From the NCBI GenBank assembly GCA_945883825.1, contig CAMCYF010000005.1, positions 1 through 64,000 of the forward strand: a DNA stretch of 64,000 nt, read 5' to 3'. The notes beneath the pieces were generated by a model, which did no database searches, had not been told where the DNA came from, and saw nothing but the letters and a program-made list of their open reading frames with translations. Source of the DNA: Chitinophaga pinensis (GTDB lineage: Bacteria > Bacteroidota > Bacteroidia > Flavobacteriales_D > Crocinitomicaceae). The translations under genes and the position numbers were made by a program. This document shows, piece after piece, positions 1 to 8,954 of the stretch (within the stretch, counting starts at the first letter, position 1; each line of letters begins with the position of its first letter).

Positions 1-62
1 ACTATTTCATTCAAATAAGGTGTTGTTTTAAATTTTAAATTAATTTTAACAAAATTTTTTAA

Positions 63-2021
63 ATGTCAGACTCTTCACATAAGATTTCGCTAGCAGGAAT
101 ATTAATTGCATCAGGAATTGTTTTTGGTGATATTGGAACATCACCCTTATATGTTTTCCAAGCAATAACTGGAGGTGGTACAAGAATTGCACCTGATTTT
201 ATTTTGGGTGGTTTATCTTGCGTAATTTGGACTTTAATTTTATTAGCAACTGTCAAATATGTTTTCTTTGCGCTGAATGCTGACAATAAGGGAGAGGGGG
301 GTATTTTCGCGCTCTTTGCCTTATTAAAAAATAAGAAGACTTCTTGGGTTATAATTTTGGCCTTAATTGGTTGTGCTACTTTGATGGCAGATGGCTTTAT
401 CACTCCGGCAATTTCTATTTCTTCTGCCGTAGAAGGAGTAAATATTTATTTTCCCGATACACCTGTAATTCCTATCGTAATTGGAATTGTTGTTGTTTTA
501 TTTTCTATTCAACAGTTTGGAACTGTTTTAATCGGAAAGTTTTTTGGTCCTATAATGTTGATTTGGTTTGCATTTTTGGGTTTAATAGGATTCATAAATA
601 TTGCGGAAAACACAGCTGTACTTCAAGCATTTAATCCATGGTGGGCTTATAATTTAGTAGCCAATGTAGATGGTGGATTTGCTGTCTTAGGCTCAGTATT
701 TTTATGTACTACAGGAGCTGAAGCACTTTATTCAGACTTAGGTCATTGCGGAAAGGGGAACATCCGAATTAGTTGGAGTTTTGTTTCTGTTTTATTAGTC
801 ACTAATTATTTGGGGCAAGCTGCTTTATGTCTTACTCCAGGTTTAGAATTAGGTTCTAAAACAGTTTTCTATAAAATGGTCCCTGAAATCTTACTTCCTT
901 TTGCCATAACAATTGCTACTGCAGCGACAATTATTGCATCTCAAGCATTAATAACAGGTGTTTTTACCTTGATGAATGAGGCAATAAAATTAAAACTTTG
1001 GACTAATTTGAAGATTAAATACCCCTCAGATCACAAGGGTCAAATTTATATTCCTTTTATCAATTGGTTTCTAATGGCAGGTTGCTTGTTGGTAATTGTC
1101 ATTTTTAAAAAATCAAGTGCAATGGAGCATACCTATGGTCTGGCTATTACTATCGATATGGTGATGACCTCGATTCTACTTGCTTTCTTGTTAATGCTAA
1201 AATACCCAAAAGCAAAGTATTTATATTTAGCTGTGTTTGTTGTCTTCTTGTTAATTGAAGGGGTTTTCTTACTTTCAAATCTTGGTAAAATTGTAAATGG
1301 AGGTTGGTTTACCTTAATTTTAGCAAGTTCCTTTTTTAGTATACTTTATTTGTATTATAAAGCCCGTCAACTGAGGACAAGTATCACAGAATATATTCCA
1401 ATGAGTGAGGTAATTCCACTTTTAAATTCTGTTAGAAATGATAAGGAAATTCTTTATGAGGCTTCAAATCTTGTTTTTCCAACACGCAGTGATTCCTCAG
1501 ATAAATTAGATTTATCTGTTTATTATTCATTATTTAGAAAAAAACCAAGAAAAGCAGGTGTAATTTGGTTTTTGCATGTTGATATTTTAAATGAGCCATG
1601 GGAAGTTCACTACCATGTAAAAGAAATAATTGATAAATCTTGTTATTATGTTAATTTACAATTGGGCTTTAAGGAGGAACACAGAATTGAGTTCATGATG
1701 CGAAAAATTCATGCTAACATGGTAGAGAAAGGAGAGTTAACAAATGATAGTATTTTTAACTCAGTTCGTGGAAAAATTGATTCAATTGACTTTAAGTTTG
1801 TTGTTCTAAATTCCAGAGTATCTACTGACAATGCTTTAACAGCGTTTCAAACTTTATGTGTGAAAACATATCGTTTTGTTAAGTCAACAGGCCTTAAGCC
1901 TGCAGAAGATTTTGGCTTGGATAAAACAAATGTTGTTGTAGATTTCATTCCAATTTCTGTAACAAAAATTGTATGCCAGGAATTAACCGAAGACTTTGAA
2001 GATTATTCTGACAAAAAATAA
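63..2021 (+). CDS. kup: KUP-family potassium uptake transporter
   Basis: Low-affinity K+ (probably K+/H+) uptake carrier of the inner membrane. The family signature GDIGTSPLYVFQ lies at residues 22-33, and about twelve hydrophobic segments fill residues 10-430. A soluble cytoplasmic C-terminal domain follows from about residue 440 to 652. The full length of 652 residues matches the family. The ATG start follows a very A/T-rich stretch; the window begins only 62 bases upstream, so the promoter cannot be judged. It ends 5 bases before the convergent membrane partner of the ECF sigma factor and is probably transcribed alone. The assignment is secure from motif and topology; ion specificity is taken from the family. 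Confidence 0.95.
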   Translation: MSDSSHKISLAGILIASGIVFGDIGTSPLYVFQAITGGGTRIAPDFILGGLSCVIWTLILLATVKYVFFALNADNKGEGGIFALFALLKNKKTSWVIILALIGCATLMADGFITPAISISSAVEGVNIYFPDTPVIPIVIGIVVVLFSIQQFGTVLIGKFFGPIMLIWFAFLGLIGFINIAENTAVLQAFNPWWAYNLVANVDGGFAVLGSVFLCTTGAEALYSDLGHCGKGNIRISWSFVSVLLVTNYLGQAALCLTPGLELGSKTVFYKMVPEILLPFAITIATAATIIASQALITGVFTLMNEAIKLKLWTNLKIKYPSDHKGQIYIPFINWFLMAGCLLVIVIFKKSSAMEHTYGLAITIDMVMTSILLAFLLMLKYPKAKYLYLAVFVVFLLIEGVFLLSNLGKIVNGGWFTLILASSFFSILYLYYKARQLRTSITEYIPMSEVIPLLNSVRNDKEILYEASNLVFPTRSDSSDKLDLSVYYSLFRKKPRKAGVIWFLHVDILNEPWEVHYHVKEIIDKSCYYVNLQLGFKEEHRIEFMMRKIHANMVEKGELTNDSIFNSVRGKIDSIDFKFVVLNSRVSTDNALTAFQTLCVKTYRFVKSTGLKPAEDFGLDKTNVVVDFIPISVTKIVCQELTEDFEDYSDKK

Positions 2022-2026
2022 AGGAT

Positions 2027-3298
2027 CTATATTCTTATGATAGTACCTTTATAGACAGTTTTCTCATTTTTTTCTGGAGAAGCAAGAGTCACTTTCCAAA
2101 TAAATGCTTTGTTTTTGTTTACTAGCTGCCCATTTCTTTTATCAATTCCATCCCAAGGATTTGAGGCATCTGAGCTTTCAAAAATGATTCCTCCATTGTC
2201 GGTATCAATTATAATTAATGAAAATGCACTATTTCGCTTTGTTAAAGCATAAGGCATGAATGTGTTTTTTCTGCTATCATCAGAAAGTGGGTCAAAGGCG
2301 TTAACTGCTAATAAATTGTAGTCTTTTTCAATGAAAATTCTATTTATTTCAGAAGATGAACAGCCTTTTTCATTCGTTACAATAACTTCTAAATCAAACT
2401 GTCCTTTTTCAAAGAAATAAAAAGCAGCTGTTTTTGCTTTAGAAGAGTGTGCGCTAACTATTTTATCGACCTTCCATTTTATAGATTCTTCAAAAGTTTG
2501 AACCTCTCCTTTGATAATTGGCAATCCAGTTTCATAATTTAACTCATCATCCACAAGTAAAGTTGCTCTTGGATTTTCATATACGCTAAAGAAACTGTTG
2601 TATGTTTCTTTTTGTTTTGAATTTACAAGCAGTTCATATTTTCCTTCTTCAGATAGTTTAATATTTTCAGTTGCTGACTCGGCCACACTTACTTTTTTTC
2701 CACTTGGAAAGATAAGTGTCATCCCTTCATCATTTTTATTGATAACCTTTAAATTATCTCCAAGACATTTATTTGAAAAACTTGGCACATTAGGCTCTGT
2801 TACTTTTTTTGTAATAACACTATTTCCCTTTTTTGGATTAGTTATCTCCTCATCAAGCTTCAAATCTTTAGTGATTTCTTTGGCTAAAACTTCATTTACT
2901 TTTGGTAAAATAAGGTTTGTTTTAATTTCCTTTTTAACCTCTTCTTTAACTTCTAGTTCTTCATTAGGACGAATCTTTTCATCTTGAATCCCCTTTGTTT
3001 TTTCTGACTTAGTTTTCTTAGTAGTTGTACTCTGAGAGTTTGATTTTTCAATAACATCTGTCTTTTGCTCCCCTGGTTTATCACTCTTTTCTAGTTGTTT
3101 ATTAGAAAAATAAAGGAAGGAGCTAATAGTTATGACTGCAATTATAGAACTTCCCAAAAACAAAAACTTAAAAGGTTTGATGGGTGCAATCGGATGATTT
3201 AATTTTTTATTCAATGAATTCCATGCATTGTTATCGTAAGGCATTTCATGCTCTTCGAGTGCGCTTTTAATTAATTCATCAATATTCTTATTCATCAT
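2027..3298 (-). CDS. Membrane protein with anti-sigma-like placement and CHU_C-like C-terminus
   Basis: A 423-residue single-pass membrane protein. Residues 1-43 look cytoplasmic and contain a short helical segment (IDELIKSALEEHEMPYDNNA). A hydrophobic segment spans about 44-65. Residues 66-170 are low-complexity and rich in K, E, S and T. A PKD/Ig-like section covers about 244-325. The last 95 residues resemble the gliding-motility C-terminal domain (CHU_C): NAFDPLSDDSRKNTF near 333, ending in PWDGIDKRNGQLV and FIWKV. Its start overlaps the sigma factor stop in an ATGA, so the two are translationally coupled. By position and topology it is probably the anti-sigma factor of that sigma factor, but no FecR or zinc anti-sigma motif is visible. 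The pairing is inference. Confidence 0.6.
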   Translation of the reverse strand: MMNKNIDELIKSALEEHEMPYDNNAWNSLNKKLNHPIAPIKPFKFLFLGSSIIAVITISSFLYFSNKQLEKSDKPGEQKTDVIEKSNSQSTTTKKTKSEKTKGIQDEKIRPNEELEVKEEVKKEIKTNLILPKVNEVLAKEITKDLKLDEEITNPKKGNSVITKKVTEPNVPSFSNKCLGDNLKVINKNDEGMTLIFPSGKKVSVAESATENIKLSEEGKYELLVNSKQKETYNSFFSVYENPRATLLVDDELNYETGLPIIKGEVQTFEESIKWKVDKIVSAHSSKAKTAAFYFFEKGQFDLEVIVTNEKGCSSSEINRIFIEKDYNLLAVNAFDPLSDDSRKNTFMPYALTKRNSAFSLIIIDTDNGGIIFESSDASNPWDGIDKRNGQLVNKNKAFIWKVTLASPEKNEKTVYKGTIIRI

Positions 3299-3867
3299 GA
3301 TTCGATGTATTTGAATTTTTCAGTTAATATGCGTTGCAAATTCATTTTTGCTTTTGCCAAATTGGATTTTGATGTTCCTTCATTAATCCCTAGCATTTCT
3401 GCAATTTCTCTGTGTGAGAAATCTTCTAAAACGAATAGATTAAAGACAGTTCTGTAGGCTGGAGACAATTTTGAGATTGCTTCAAGCGCTACTTCTGCTT
3501 TTAAAGTTTTTAATTCGAGCACTTCTTTTTCTACCATTTCGTCTACTGCTTCTTGTTTAAAATCAGTATCTTGATCACTTAGGAAGGGATCTTTCTTCGA
3601 TTTTCGGATTGAATCAATTGCAGTATTTACAATAATTCTTCTCACCCAACCTTCAAAAGAACCGCTAAAATCAAAAACCCCCAATTTGTCAAAGACCTTT
3701 ATGAATCCATCTTGAAGAACATCTTGAGCAGCATCTTTATCGTTAATGTACCGATAGCAAACTACTAACATTTTACCATAAAGTTGTTTAAACAGTGCCT
3801 CTTGCGATTTACGTTCTCCGCGGACACAGCCTTCGACAATTAATTTTAAATGTTCTTTATTCTCCAA
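3295..3867 (-). CDS. ECF-type RNA polymerase sigma factor
   Basis: A sigma-70 family extracytoplasmic-function factor of 190 residues. Region 2 is recognisable in the stretch containing VLQDGFIKVFDKL and WVRRIIVNTAIDSIRK. Region 4 is the helix-turn-helix around LSPAYRTVFNLFVLEDFSH and EIAEMLGINEGTSKSNLAKA. The only reasonable in-frame start I can see is TTG at 3867-3865. It is followed directly, with ATGA overlap, by the membrane protein at 2027-3298, the usual layout for a sigma/anti-sigma pair. No exact TAnnTTTG lies close upstream; TAAAATTTG, with a spacer one base too long, occurs further up. The regulon is unknown. In related bacteria an ECF factor works with PorX, and a porX homologue lies 9 kb away, but no direct link is visible. 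Confidence 0.92.
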   Translation of the reverse strand: MENKEHLKLIVEGCVRGERKSQEALFKQLYGKMLVVCYRYINDKDAAQDVLQDGFIKVFDKLGVFDFSGSFEGWVRRIIVNTAIDSIRKSKKDPFLSDQDTDFKQEAVDEMVEKEVLELKTLKAEVALEAISKLSPAYRTVFNLFVLEDFSHREIAEMLGINEGTSKSNLAKAKMNLQRILTEKFKYIES

Positions 3868-4015
3868 TTTTTCAACATTTTAAAAACGCATCTTTTCTAT
3901 AATGGTTGCCTCTAAATTAAGTGATTTATATTTTATGTCAATAAAAAAACAAATTTTACTTAAATTCACTAAATTCGCAGTCAGAATTAAGTAATTTTCA
4001 ATCTAAAATATAAAA

Positions 4016-4954
4016 ATGAAAGTAACAGTAGTAGGAGCCGGTAATGTTGGCGCAACTTGCGCAGATGTTCTAGCACAAAGAGAAATTGCCAATGAAATTG
4101 TTTTATTGGATATCAAAGAAGGTTTTGCAGAGGGTAAAGCTCTTGATATTTGGCAAACATCACCCATAAATTTGTATGATTCAAGAACAGTAGGTTCGAC
4201 AAATGATTATGAAAAAACAAAAGATTCAGATGTTGTGGTTATCACTTCTGGTCTACCCCGCAAACCTGGAATGTCACGTGACGATCTTATAGCGACCAAT
4301 GCAGGCATTGTAAAGTCAGTTACTGAAAGCATTGTAAAATATTCTCCAAATGCAATCATAATTATCGTTTCTAATCCTTTGGATGTGATGACCTATTGCG
4401 CTTATTTACACGCAAAAACAGATTCTAGAAAAGTATTTGGGATGGCAGGTGTATTAGACACAGCGCGTTATAGAGCTTTTTTAGCAGAAGAATTAAATGT
4501 TTCTCCAAAAGATATTCAGGCTGTATTGATGGGTGGACATGGAGACACAATGGTTCCATTACCGCGATATACAACCGTTGGTGGAATTCCGGTAACTGAA
4601 TTAATTGAAGAAAGTAAATTGAATGAAATTATCGAACGCGCTAAATTTGGTGGAGGCGAGATGGTTAAATTATTGGGGACTTCTGCTTGGTATGCTCCGG
4701 GAGCTGCAGCTGCACAAATGGTTGAAGCAGTAGTACGCGATCAAAAAAGAATATTTCCAGTTTGCGCTTGGTTGCAAGGTGAATATGGCATGAAAGATAT
4801 TTATCTTGGTGTTCCAGTTATTCTTGGCAAGAACGGTATCGAAAAAATTATAGAATTGAAATTAAATGCTGCAGAAAAAGCCTTGTTGGCAGAGTCAGCT
4901 GAAGCAGTTAAAGGTGTTATGGATGTTTTGGATACAATGAATGCAAATGCATAA
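4016..4954 (+). CDS. mdh: Malate dehydrogenase
   Basis: Oxidises malate to oxaloacetate with NAD+ in the citric acid cycle. It belongs to the LDH-like (type 3) group: 312 residues, an N-terminal Rossmann motif GAGNVG at 7-12, and the catalytic histidine in GGHGD at 173-177 (His175). The substrate loop reads GLPRKPGM at 79-86, where arginine rather than glutamine is typical of malate over lactate specificity. The gene is monocistronic, with a strong terminator hairpin beginning 27 bases after the stop. An imperfect promoter-like TAAATTCG lies about 40 bases upstream of the ATG. Nothing unusual is seen. Confidence 0.96.
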   Translation: MKVTVVGAGNVGATCADVLAQREIANEIVLLDIKEGFAEGKALDIWQTSPINLYDSRTVGSTNDYEKTKDSDVVVITSGLPRKPGMSRDDLIATNAGIVKSVTESIVKYSPNAIIIIVSNPLDVMTYCAYLHAKTDSRKVFGMAGVLDTARYRAFLAEELNVSPKDIQAVLMGGHGDTMVPLPRYTTVGGIPVTELIEESKLNEIIERAKFGGGEMVKLLGTSAWYAPGAAAAQMVEAVVRDQKRIFPVCAWLQGEYGMKDIYLGVPVILGKNGIEKIIELKLNAAEKALLAESAEAVKGVMDVLDTMNANA

Positions 4955-4980
4955 GAATTTGCTGTTTTATTAAATTAAGA

Positions 4981-5004
4981 AGGCGAGTTTAACTCGCCTT
5001 TTTT
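4981..5004 (+). terminator. Rho-independent terminator after mdh
   Basis: A perfect 7-bp stem, AGGCGAG pairing with CTCGCCT, encloses TTTAA and runs straight into a T tract (4999-5004). It lies between the convergent mdh and ahcY genes. The T tract sits on the plus strand, so it mainly serves mdh. The reverse strand has only a broken T run. Confidence 0.88.
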
Positions 5005-5042
5005 ATGATTAAAATCAGGAATTATTACTTCCCAATTGATTC

Positions 5043-6356
5043 TTAATATCTGTAGTGCTCTGCTTTAAATGGTCCTTCAACAGCAACTCCAATATAATCA
5101 GCTTGGTCTGTTGAAAGTGTTTCCAATTCTACACCAATTTTTGCAAGGTGCAAACGTGCTACTTTTTCATCTAAATATTTAGGAAGCATGTACACATCAT
5201 TTTTGTAATTAGCAGAATTTTGCCATAATTCTATTTGTGCCAATGTCTGGTTTGTGAATGAATTAGACATCACAAAAGAGGGATGTCCTGTAGCACAACC
5301 TAAGTTTACTAAACGACCTTCTGCTAAAACAATAATGTCTTTTCCGTTGATGTTATACAAGTCAACTTGTGGTTTAATTTCATTCTTTGTATGTCCGTGA
5401 TTTCCATTTAACCAAGCCATATCAATTTCATTGTCAAAATGACCAATGTTGCAAACAATTGCCTTATCTTTCATTTTTTCAAAGTGTCTTCCGACCACGA
5501 TATTTTTATTTCCTGTAGTTGTTACAATGATATCTCCTAAATGAACAACAGTGTCCAATCTTTTTACTTCAAAACCATCCATTGCAGCTTGAAGTGCACA
5601 AATTGGATCAATTTCAGTAACAATTACTCGAGCTCCTGCACCTTTCAAAGAAGCAGCTGAACCTTTTCCAACATCTCCGTAACCACAAACAACGGCAACT
5701 TTTCCTGCCATCATTGTATCGGTTGCTCTACGAATTGAATCTACTAAAGATTCTTTACAGCCATATTTATTATCGAACTTTGATTTCGTAACAGAATCAT
5801 TTACGTTTATAGCAGGCATTACGAGCGTACCATTTTTAACACGTTCATATAAACGGTGAACACCGGTAGTCGTTTCTTCAGAAAGTCCTTTTATTCCTGC
5901 AGTTAATTCTGGAAAACGATCAAAAACCATATTTGTTAGATCTCCACCATCATCTAAAATCATGTTCAAGGGTTGATTATCCTTAAAAGCAAAAATTGTT
6001 TGCTCTATGCACCAATCAAATTCTTCTTCTCCCATTCCTTTCCAAGCAAAAACAGGAATTCCAGCAGCAGCAATTGCAGCAGCGGCATGATCTTGCGTGG
6101 AGAAAATATTACAAGATGACCATGAAACTTCTGCTCCAAGATCAATTAAAGTTTCAATTAAAACGGCTGTTTGAATGGTCATGTGTAAGCAACCTGCAAT
6201 ACGAGCTCCAGCTAAGGGCTTAGAAGCTCCATATTCCTCACGTAAGGCCATTAAGCCGGGCATTTCTGCCTCTGCCAATCTGATTTCTTTTCTTCCCCAA
6301 GCAGAAAGACTTATGTCTTTTACCTTGTGTGCTAATTTCTCTGATGTGTTGCTCAT
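5043..6356 (-). CDS. ahcY: Adenosylhomocysteinase (SAH hydrolase)
   Basis: Splits S-adenosylhomocysteine into adenosine and homocysteine, removing the inhibitory product of methyl transfer. The 437-residue protein carries the NAD-binding motif GYGDVGKG at 225-232, the substrate-domain stretch [13 protein letters not shown] at 54-66, and the conserved C-terminal KAEHYRY. The window encodes many SAM-dependent methyltransferases (pcm, prmA, rsmD, O-methyltransferase, FkbM, PmtA-like) that would supply its substrate. An exact TAAATTTG promoter element lies 23 bases upstream of the ATG, between this gene and the end of hemH, so it has its own promoter. Confidence 0.97.
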   Translation of the reverse strand: MSNTSEKLAHKVKDISLSAWGRKEIRLAEAEMPGLMALREEYGASKPLAGARIAGCLHMTIQTAVLIETLIDLGAEVSWSSCNIFSTQDHAAAAIAAAGIPVFAWKGMGEEEFDWCIEQTIFAFKDNQPLNMILDDGGDLTNMVFDRFPELTAGIKGLSEETTTGVHRLYERVKNGTLVMPAINVNDSVTKSKFDNKYGCKESLVDSIRRATDTMMAGKVAVVCGYGDVGKGSAASLKGAGARVIVTEIDPICALQAAMDGFEVKRLDTVVHLGDIIVTTTGNKNIVVGRHFEKMKDKAIVCNIGHFDNEIDMAWLNGNHGHTKNEIKPQVDLYNINGKDIIVLAEGRLVNLGCATGHPSFVMSNSFTNQTLAQIELWQNSANYKNDVYMLPKYLDEKVARLHLAKIGVELETLSTDQADYIGVAVEGPFKAEHYRY

Positions 6357-6379
6357 TTATTTTTTGATTTTATAGAGTG

Positions 6380-6387
6380 CAAATTTA
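6380..6387 (-). promoter_or_regulatory. -7 promoter element for ahcY
   Basis: The minus strand reads TAAATTTG, an exact match to the Bacteroidota TAnnTTTG consensus. There are 23 bases between it and the ahcY ATG. No convincing -33 box was identified. Confidence 0.5.
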
Positions 6388-6401
6388 AGATATTTTTTTT
6401 A

Positions 6402-7424
6402 TTAAATCCGTTCTTTAATTAGCTGAACTAAGCCATTTATAAAAAGTGGGTGCGTATTTGAACTTGGAACTAGCTGAACTTTTTTGCCTCCATGTTTTTC
6501 AAAAATTTCTTGGTATTCTGTACCAATTTCGATGATTGTTTCAAGGCAATCTGAAACAAAAGCAGGACTAAAAACCAATAGATTCTTCGCGCCTTTTTTA
6601 CCCCATTCTTCTACTACTTTATCAGAAAATGGAGTCAGCCACTTTTTGTCTAAGCGTGATTGAAAACAAACGGTGTAGTGCGATTCGTGAATACCAAGTT
6701 TTGCAGCAATGAGTCGCGTAGTTGCAAAGGAAGTTGCTTTGTAGCAAAATTTATTTTTTTCGTTTACTTCAGTTTCACAGGGTTGATCACCACATAAATC
6801 TTTTCCTTCATATACTTTATCAACTTGTCTTTCTGGTAGACCATGATACGAGAATAGAATATGGTCAAAACTTGCTAAATTAAATTCTTTAGCCCGTTCA
6901 ACGATTGAATCAATGTATCCTTCGTTGTCCCAAAACTGGTTTATAATTTTAATTTCTGGAATTACCCACCATTTTCTAATAATTTGCATTGCTTTTTCAA
7001 TTGCAGAGCCGGAAGATGCACTAGCATACTGTGGAAAAAGAGGAAGAATTATCAATTGGTCGTAATTTGCTAAGCGCATTTTTTCAAGTACGGATTCCAT
7101 TGATGGATTTTTATAGCGCATGGCCATTTCAACTGTAATATCTTCACCCTTAAATGCTTCTTGCACTTTTTCCTGAACTGCAAGAGAGTTTTCTAAAAGA
7201 GGTGAAACACCTTTTCCATGCTCCCACAATTCTTTATAGATTTTTGCTGATTTTGGAGCTCGAAAAGGAACAATAATACCATTCACCAATATTTTTCTGA
7301 GGAGCCAAGGAATATCAATTACTCTTCTATCGTTTAAGAATTCGGACAGGTAGCTCCGAACATCTCGTGTGCTTGGACTATCCGGTGTTCCTAATTGTAA
7401 GAGTAAAACACCTGTTTTTTTCAT
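6402..7424 (-). CDS. hemH: Ferrochelatase
   Basis: Inserts Fe2+ into protoporphyrin IX, the last step of protohaem synthesis. It opens with the family N-terminus GVLLLQLGTPDSP (residues 5-17), has the conserved PLFPQYASASSGSA at about 128-141, and the metal-site histidine in SYHGLPERQ at 192-200 (His194). The length of 340 residues is typical. Cysteine clusters at CGDQPC and in the ATSFATTR region are visible; whether they hold an iron-sulphur cluster cannot be decided here. No other haem gene is nearby. A TACCTTTG element about 50 bases upstream is the likely promoter. Confidence 0.95.
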   Translation of the reverse strand: MKKTGVLLLQLGTPDSPSTRDVRSYLSEFLNDRRVIDIPWLLRKILVNGIIVPFRAPKSAKIYKELWEHGKGVSPLLENSLAVQEKVQEAFKGEDITVEMAMRYKNPSMESVLEKMRLANYDQLIILPLFPQYASASSGSAIEKAMQIIRKWWVIPEIKIINQFWDNEGYIDSIVERAKEFNLASFDHILFSYHGLPERQVDKVYEGKDLCGDQPCETEVNEKNKFCYKATSFATTRLIAAKLGIHESHYTVCFQSRLDKKWLTPFSDKVVEEWGKKGAKNLLVFSPAFVSDCLETIIEIGTEYQEIFEKHGGKKVQLVPSSNTHPLFINGLVQLIKERI

Positions 7425-7474
7425 TTTAAAATTATTTTTATCCTATTTTAGAACAAGTATGTTTGTTGAAAGTT

Positions 7475-7482
7475 CAAAGGTA
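7475..7482 (-). promoter_or_regulatory. -7 promoter element for hemH
   Basis: The minus strand reads TACCTTTG, exact for TAnnTTTG, with 50 bases to the hemH ATG. It is divergent from the promoter at 7510-7517, so the two genes share a 97-base control region. Confidence 0.42.
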
Positions 7483-7509
7483 ATTACATTCTCGAATAAT
7501 TTATTCTCC

Positions 7510-7517
7510 TAACTTTG
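7510..7517 (+). promoter_or_regulatory. -7 promoter element, leaderless LuxE-like gene
   Basis: TAACTTTG is an exact TAnnTTTG match and lies only 4 bases before the ATG at 7522. A transcript starting at the usual distance would begin at or next to the start codon. Confidence 0.5.
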
Positions 7518-7521
7518 CCAC

Positions 7522-8493
7522 ATGGTTGATTTTTCAAATTTACTAGCAATAAAATCTGATTCAGATTTCGAGAGAATTGCCTTGGAGGTCTTTCATTATC
7601 AACTAAAAAATTGCATTGTTTATAGAGATTATGTCCACCTATTAAATCGTCAAAATCTAAAGTCTTTAGAAGAAATTCCATTTTTACCGATTGAATTCTT
7701 TAAGACCAATGAAATTTATTGCGGTCAAAAAAGCGGTAAAGATATTTTGTTTTTAAGCAGTGGAACTGGAAATAGTACACGCAGTAAACACATTGTTCGC
7801 GATATTAAGTTGTATGAATCTAATTTTAGAGCGATTTATCATCAATTTTTCGGTGCTATTTCCAACCATGTTATTTTAGCTTTATTACCAAATTACCAAG
7901 AGCAGGGGAATTCAAGTTTGGTATACATGGTAGATACTTTGATAAGGGATTCAGGAAATATCTTATCTGGTTTTTTGTTATATGAACCTGAGGAAATCGA
8001 AATTCGCTATAAAAAAGCATGCGCTTCAGGTAAAAAAGTTATGATTTTTGGTGTTTCTTATGCCTTACTAGATTTAGCAGAAAAAAATATAAATTTGAGT
8101 GAAGCAGTCATAATTGAAACCGGTGGAATGAAAGGGCGCAGAAAAGAAATATCAAAAAAATCACTTCATCTTGAATTGATGAAAGGTTTAAATGTTCCTT
8201 TTGTTTCCTCAGAATATGGTATGACAGAATTGCTTTCTCAGGCTTATAGTTTCAAGGATGGTATTTTTTCATATCCTCCATGGATGAAAGTTCTTTTTAG
8301 AGAAGTACATGATCCTTTAACTTTAATTGAAGGAAGTGGGAAAGGTGCAATTAATGTTATTGATTTAGCAAATATTCACAGTTGTAGTTTTATTGCTACA
8401 CAAGATTTAGGAAGAAATGTGCCTGGCGGATTTATTTTGGAAGGCAGAATGGAACAATCAGATTTGCGTGGCTGTAATTTAATGGTAGATTAG
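7522..8493 (+). CDS. LuxE/PaaK-like acyl-activating (acyl-protein synthetase) protein
   Basis: A 323-residue member of the adenylate-forming LuxE-like group, which activates a fatty or aromatic acid as acyl-AMP. The phosphate-binding loop SSGTGNSTRSKH is at residues 79-90. A PFLPIEFFKT stretch near 53-62 and the later SSEYGMTELLSQAY also fit the family. Luciferase and reductase genes (luxAB, luxC) are absent, so this is not a lux operon. Flavobacteria commonly carry a stand-alone copy of this gene; its acyl substrate is unknown. The ATG start is supported by the promoter element just upstream. Function beyond acyl activation is inference. Confidence 0.8.
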   Translation: MVDFSNLLAIKSDSDFERIALEVFHYQLKNCIVYRDYVHLLNRQNLKSLEEIPFLPIEFFKTNEIYCGQKSGKDILFLSSGTGNSTRSKHIVRDIKLYESNFRAIYHQFFGAISNHVILALLPNYQEQGNSSLVYMVDTLIRDSGNILSGFLLYEPEEIEIRYKKACASGKKVMIFGVSYALLDLAEKNINLSEAVIIETGGMKGRRKEISKKSLHLELMKGLNVPFVSSEYGMTELLSQAYSFKDGIFSYPPWMKVLFREVHDPLTLIEGSGKGAINVIDLANIHSCSFIATQDLGRNVPGGFILEGRMEQSDLRGCNLMVD

Positions 8494-8536
8494 TTAGTAC
8501 TAATAATTGAAAAGTATAAGTTTTAAAAATCATTTA

Positions 8537-8544
8537 TATCTTTG
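8537..8544 (+). promoter_or_regulatory. -7 promoter element for TSUP/M20 operon
   Basis: TATCTTTG matches TAnnTTTG exactly, with 14 bases to the ATG at 8559. It heads the three coupled genes 8559-10565. Confidence 0.5.
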
Positions 8545-8558
8545 ATAAAATAATTCAC

Positions 8559-8954
8559 ATGACTCCACAGACAATTTTTATGCTCGTTTCAATTGGGCTT
8601 TTTGCAGGATTGCTAAGCGGCTTTGTTGGAGTGGGTGGCGGGATCATCATTGTTCCTGCACTTGTTTTTCTTTTGGGATTAACGCAGCATCAAGCACAAG
8701 GAACAAGTTTATTTGTTTTAATGCTTCCAGTTGTTTCTTTTGCAGTATTAAATTATTGGAAAAGTGGAAATGTTAAATGGGAATATGGACTAGTAATAGC
8801 AATGACATTTATCGTAGGCGCATTTTTTGGATCAAAATTATCTTTAAAAATATCTCCAGGACTTGTGCAATTAATTTTTGGAATTTTAATGGCATATATT
8901 TCTTTTCGAATGATTCTTTCAGGCTACACTTCAATTTCTTCAAATGAATCTTGA
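8559..8954 (+). CDS. Half-size TSUP (TauE/SafE) family membrane transporter
   Basis: A 131-residue inner membrane protein with four hydrophobic segments and the glycine-rich TSUP motif GLLSGFVGVGGGIIIVPAL near residues 15-33. Family members usually have two such repeats and about 250 residues; this one has one repeat and probably works as a dimer. TSUP proteins export or import small sulphur or carbon anions; the substrate is unknown. The end overlaps the start of the M20 gene by 11 bases, so translation is likely coupled. The shortness is not caused by a visible frameshift. Confidence 0.85.
   Translation: MTPQTIFMLVSIGLFAGLLSGFVGVGGGIIIVPALVFLLGLTQHQAQGTSLFVLMLPVVSFAVLNYWKSGNVKWEYGLVIAMTFIVGAFFGSKLSLKISPGLVQLIFGILMAYISFRMILSGYTSISSNES

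Noticed and set aside
59-403. Antisense open frame of 114 codons under kup
   Set aside because: It is the reverse complement of a well-supported kup gene and has no motif or promoter.
7522-8493. Bioluminescence (lux) operon because of the LuxE-like gene
   Set aside because: No luxC, luxD, luxA or luxB is next to it; it is a stand-alone family member.
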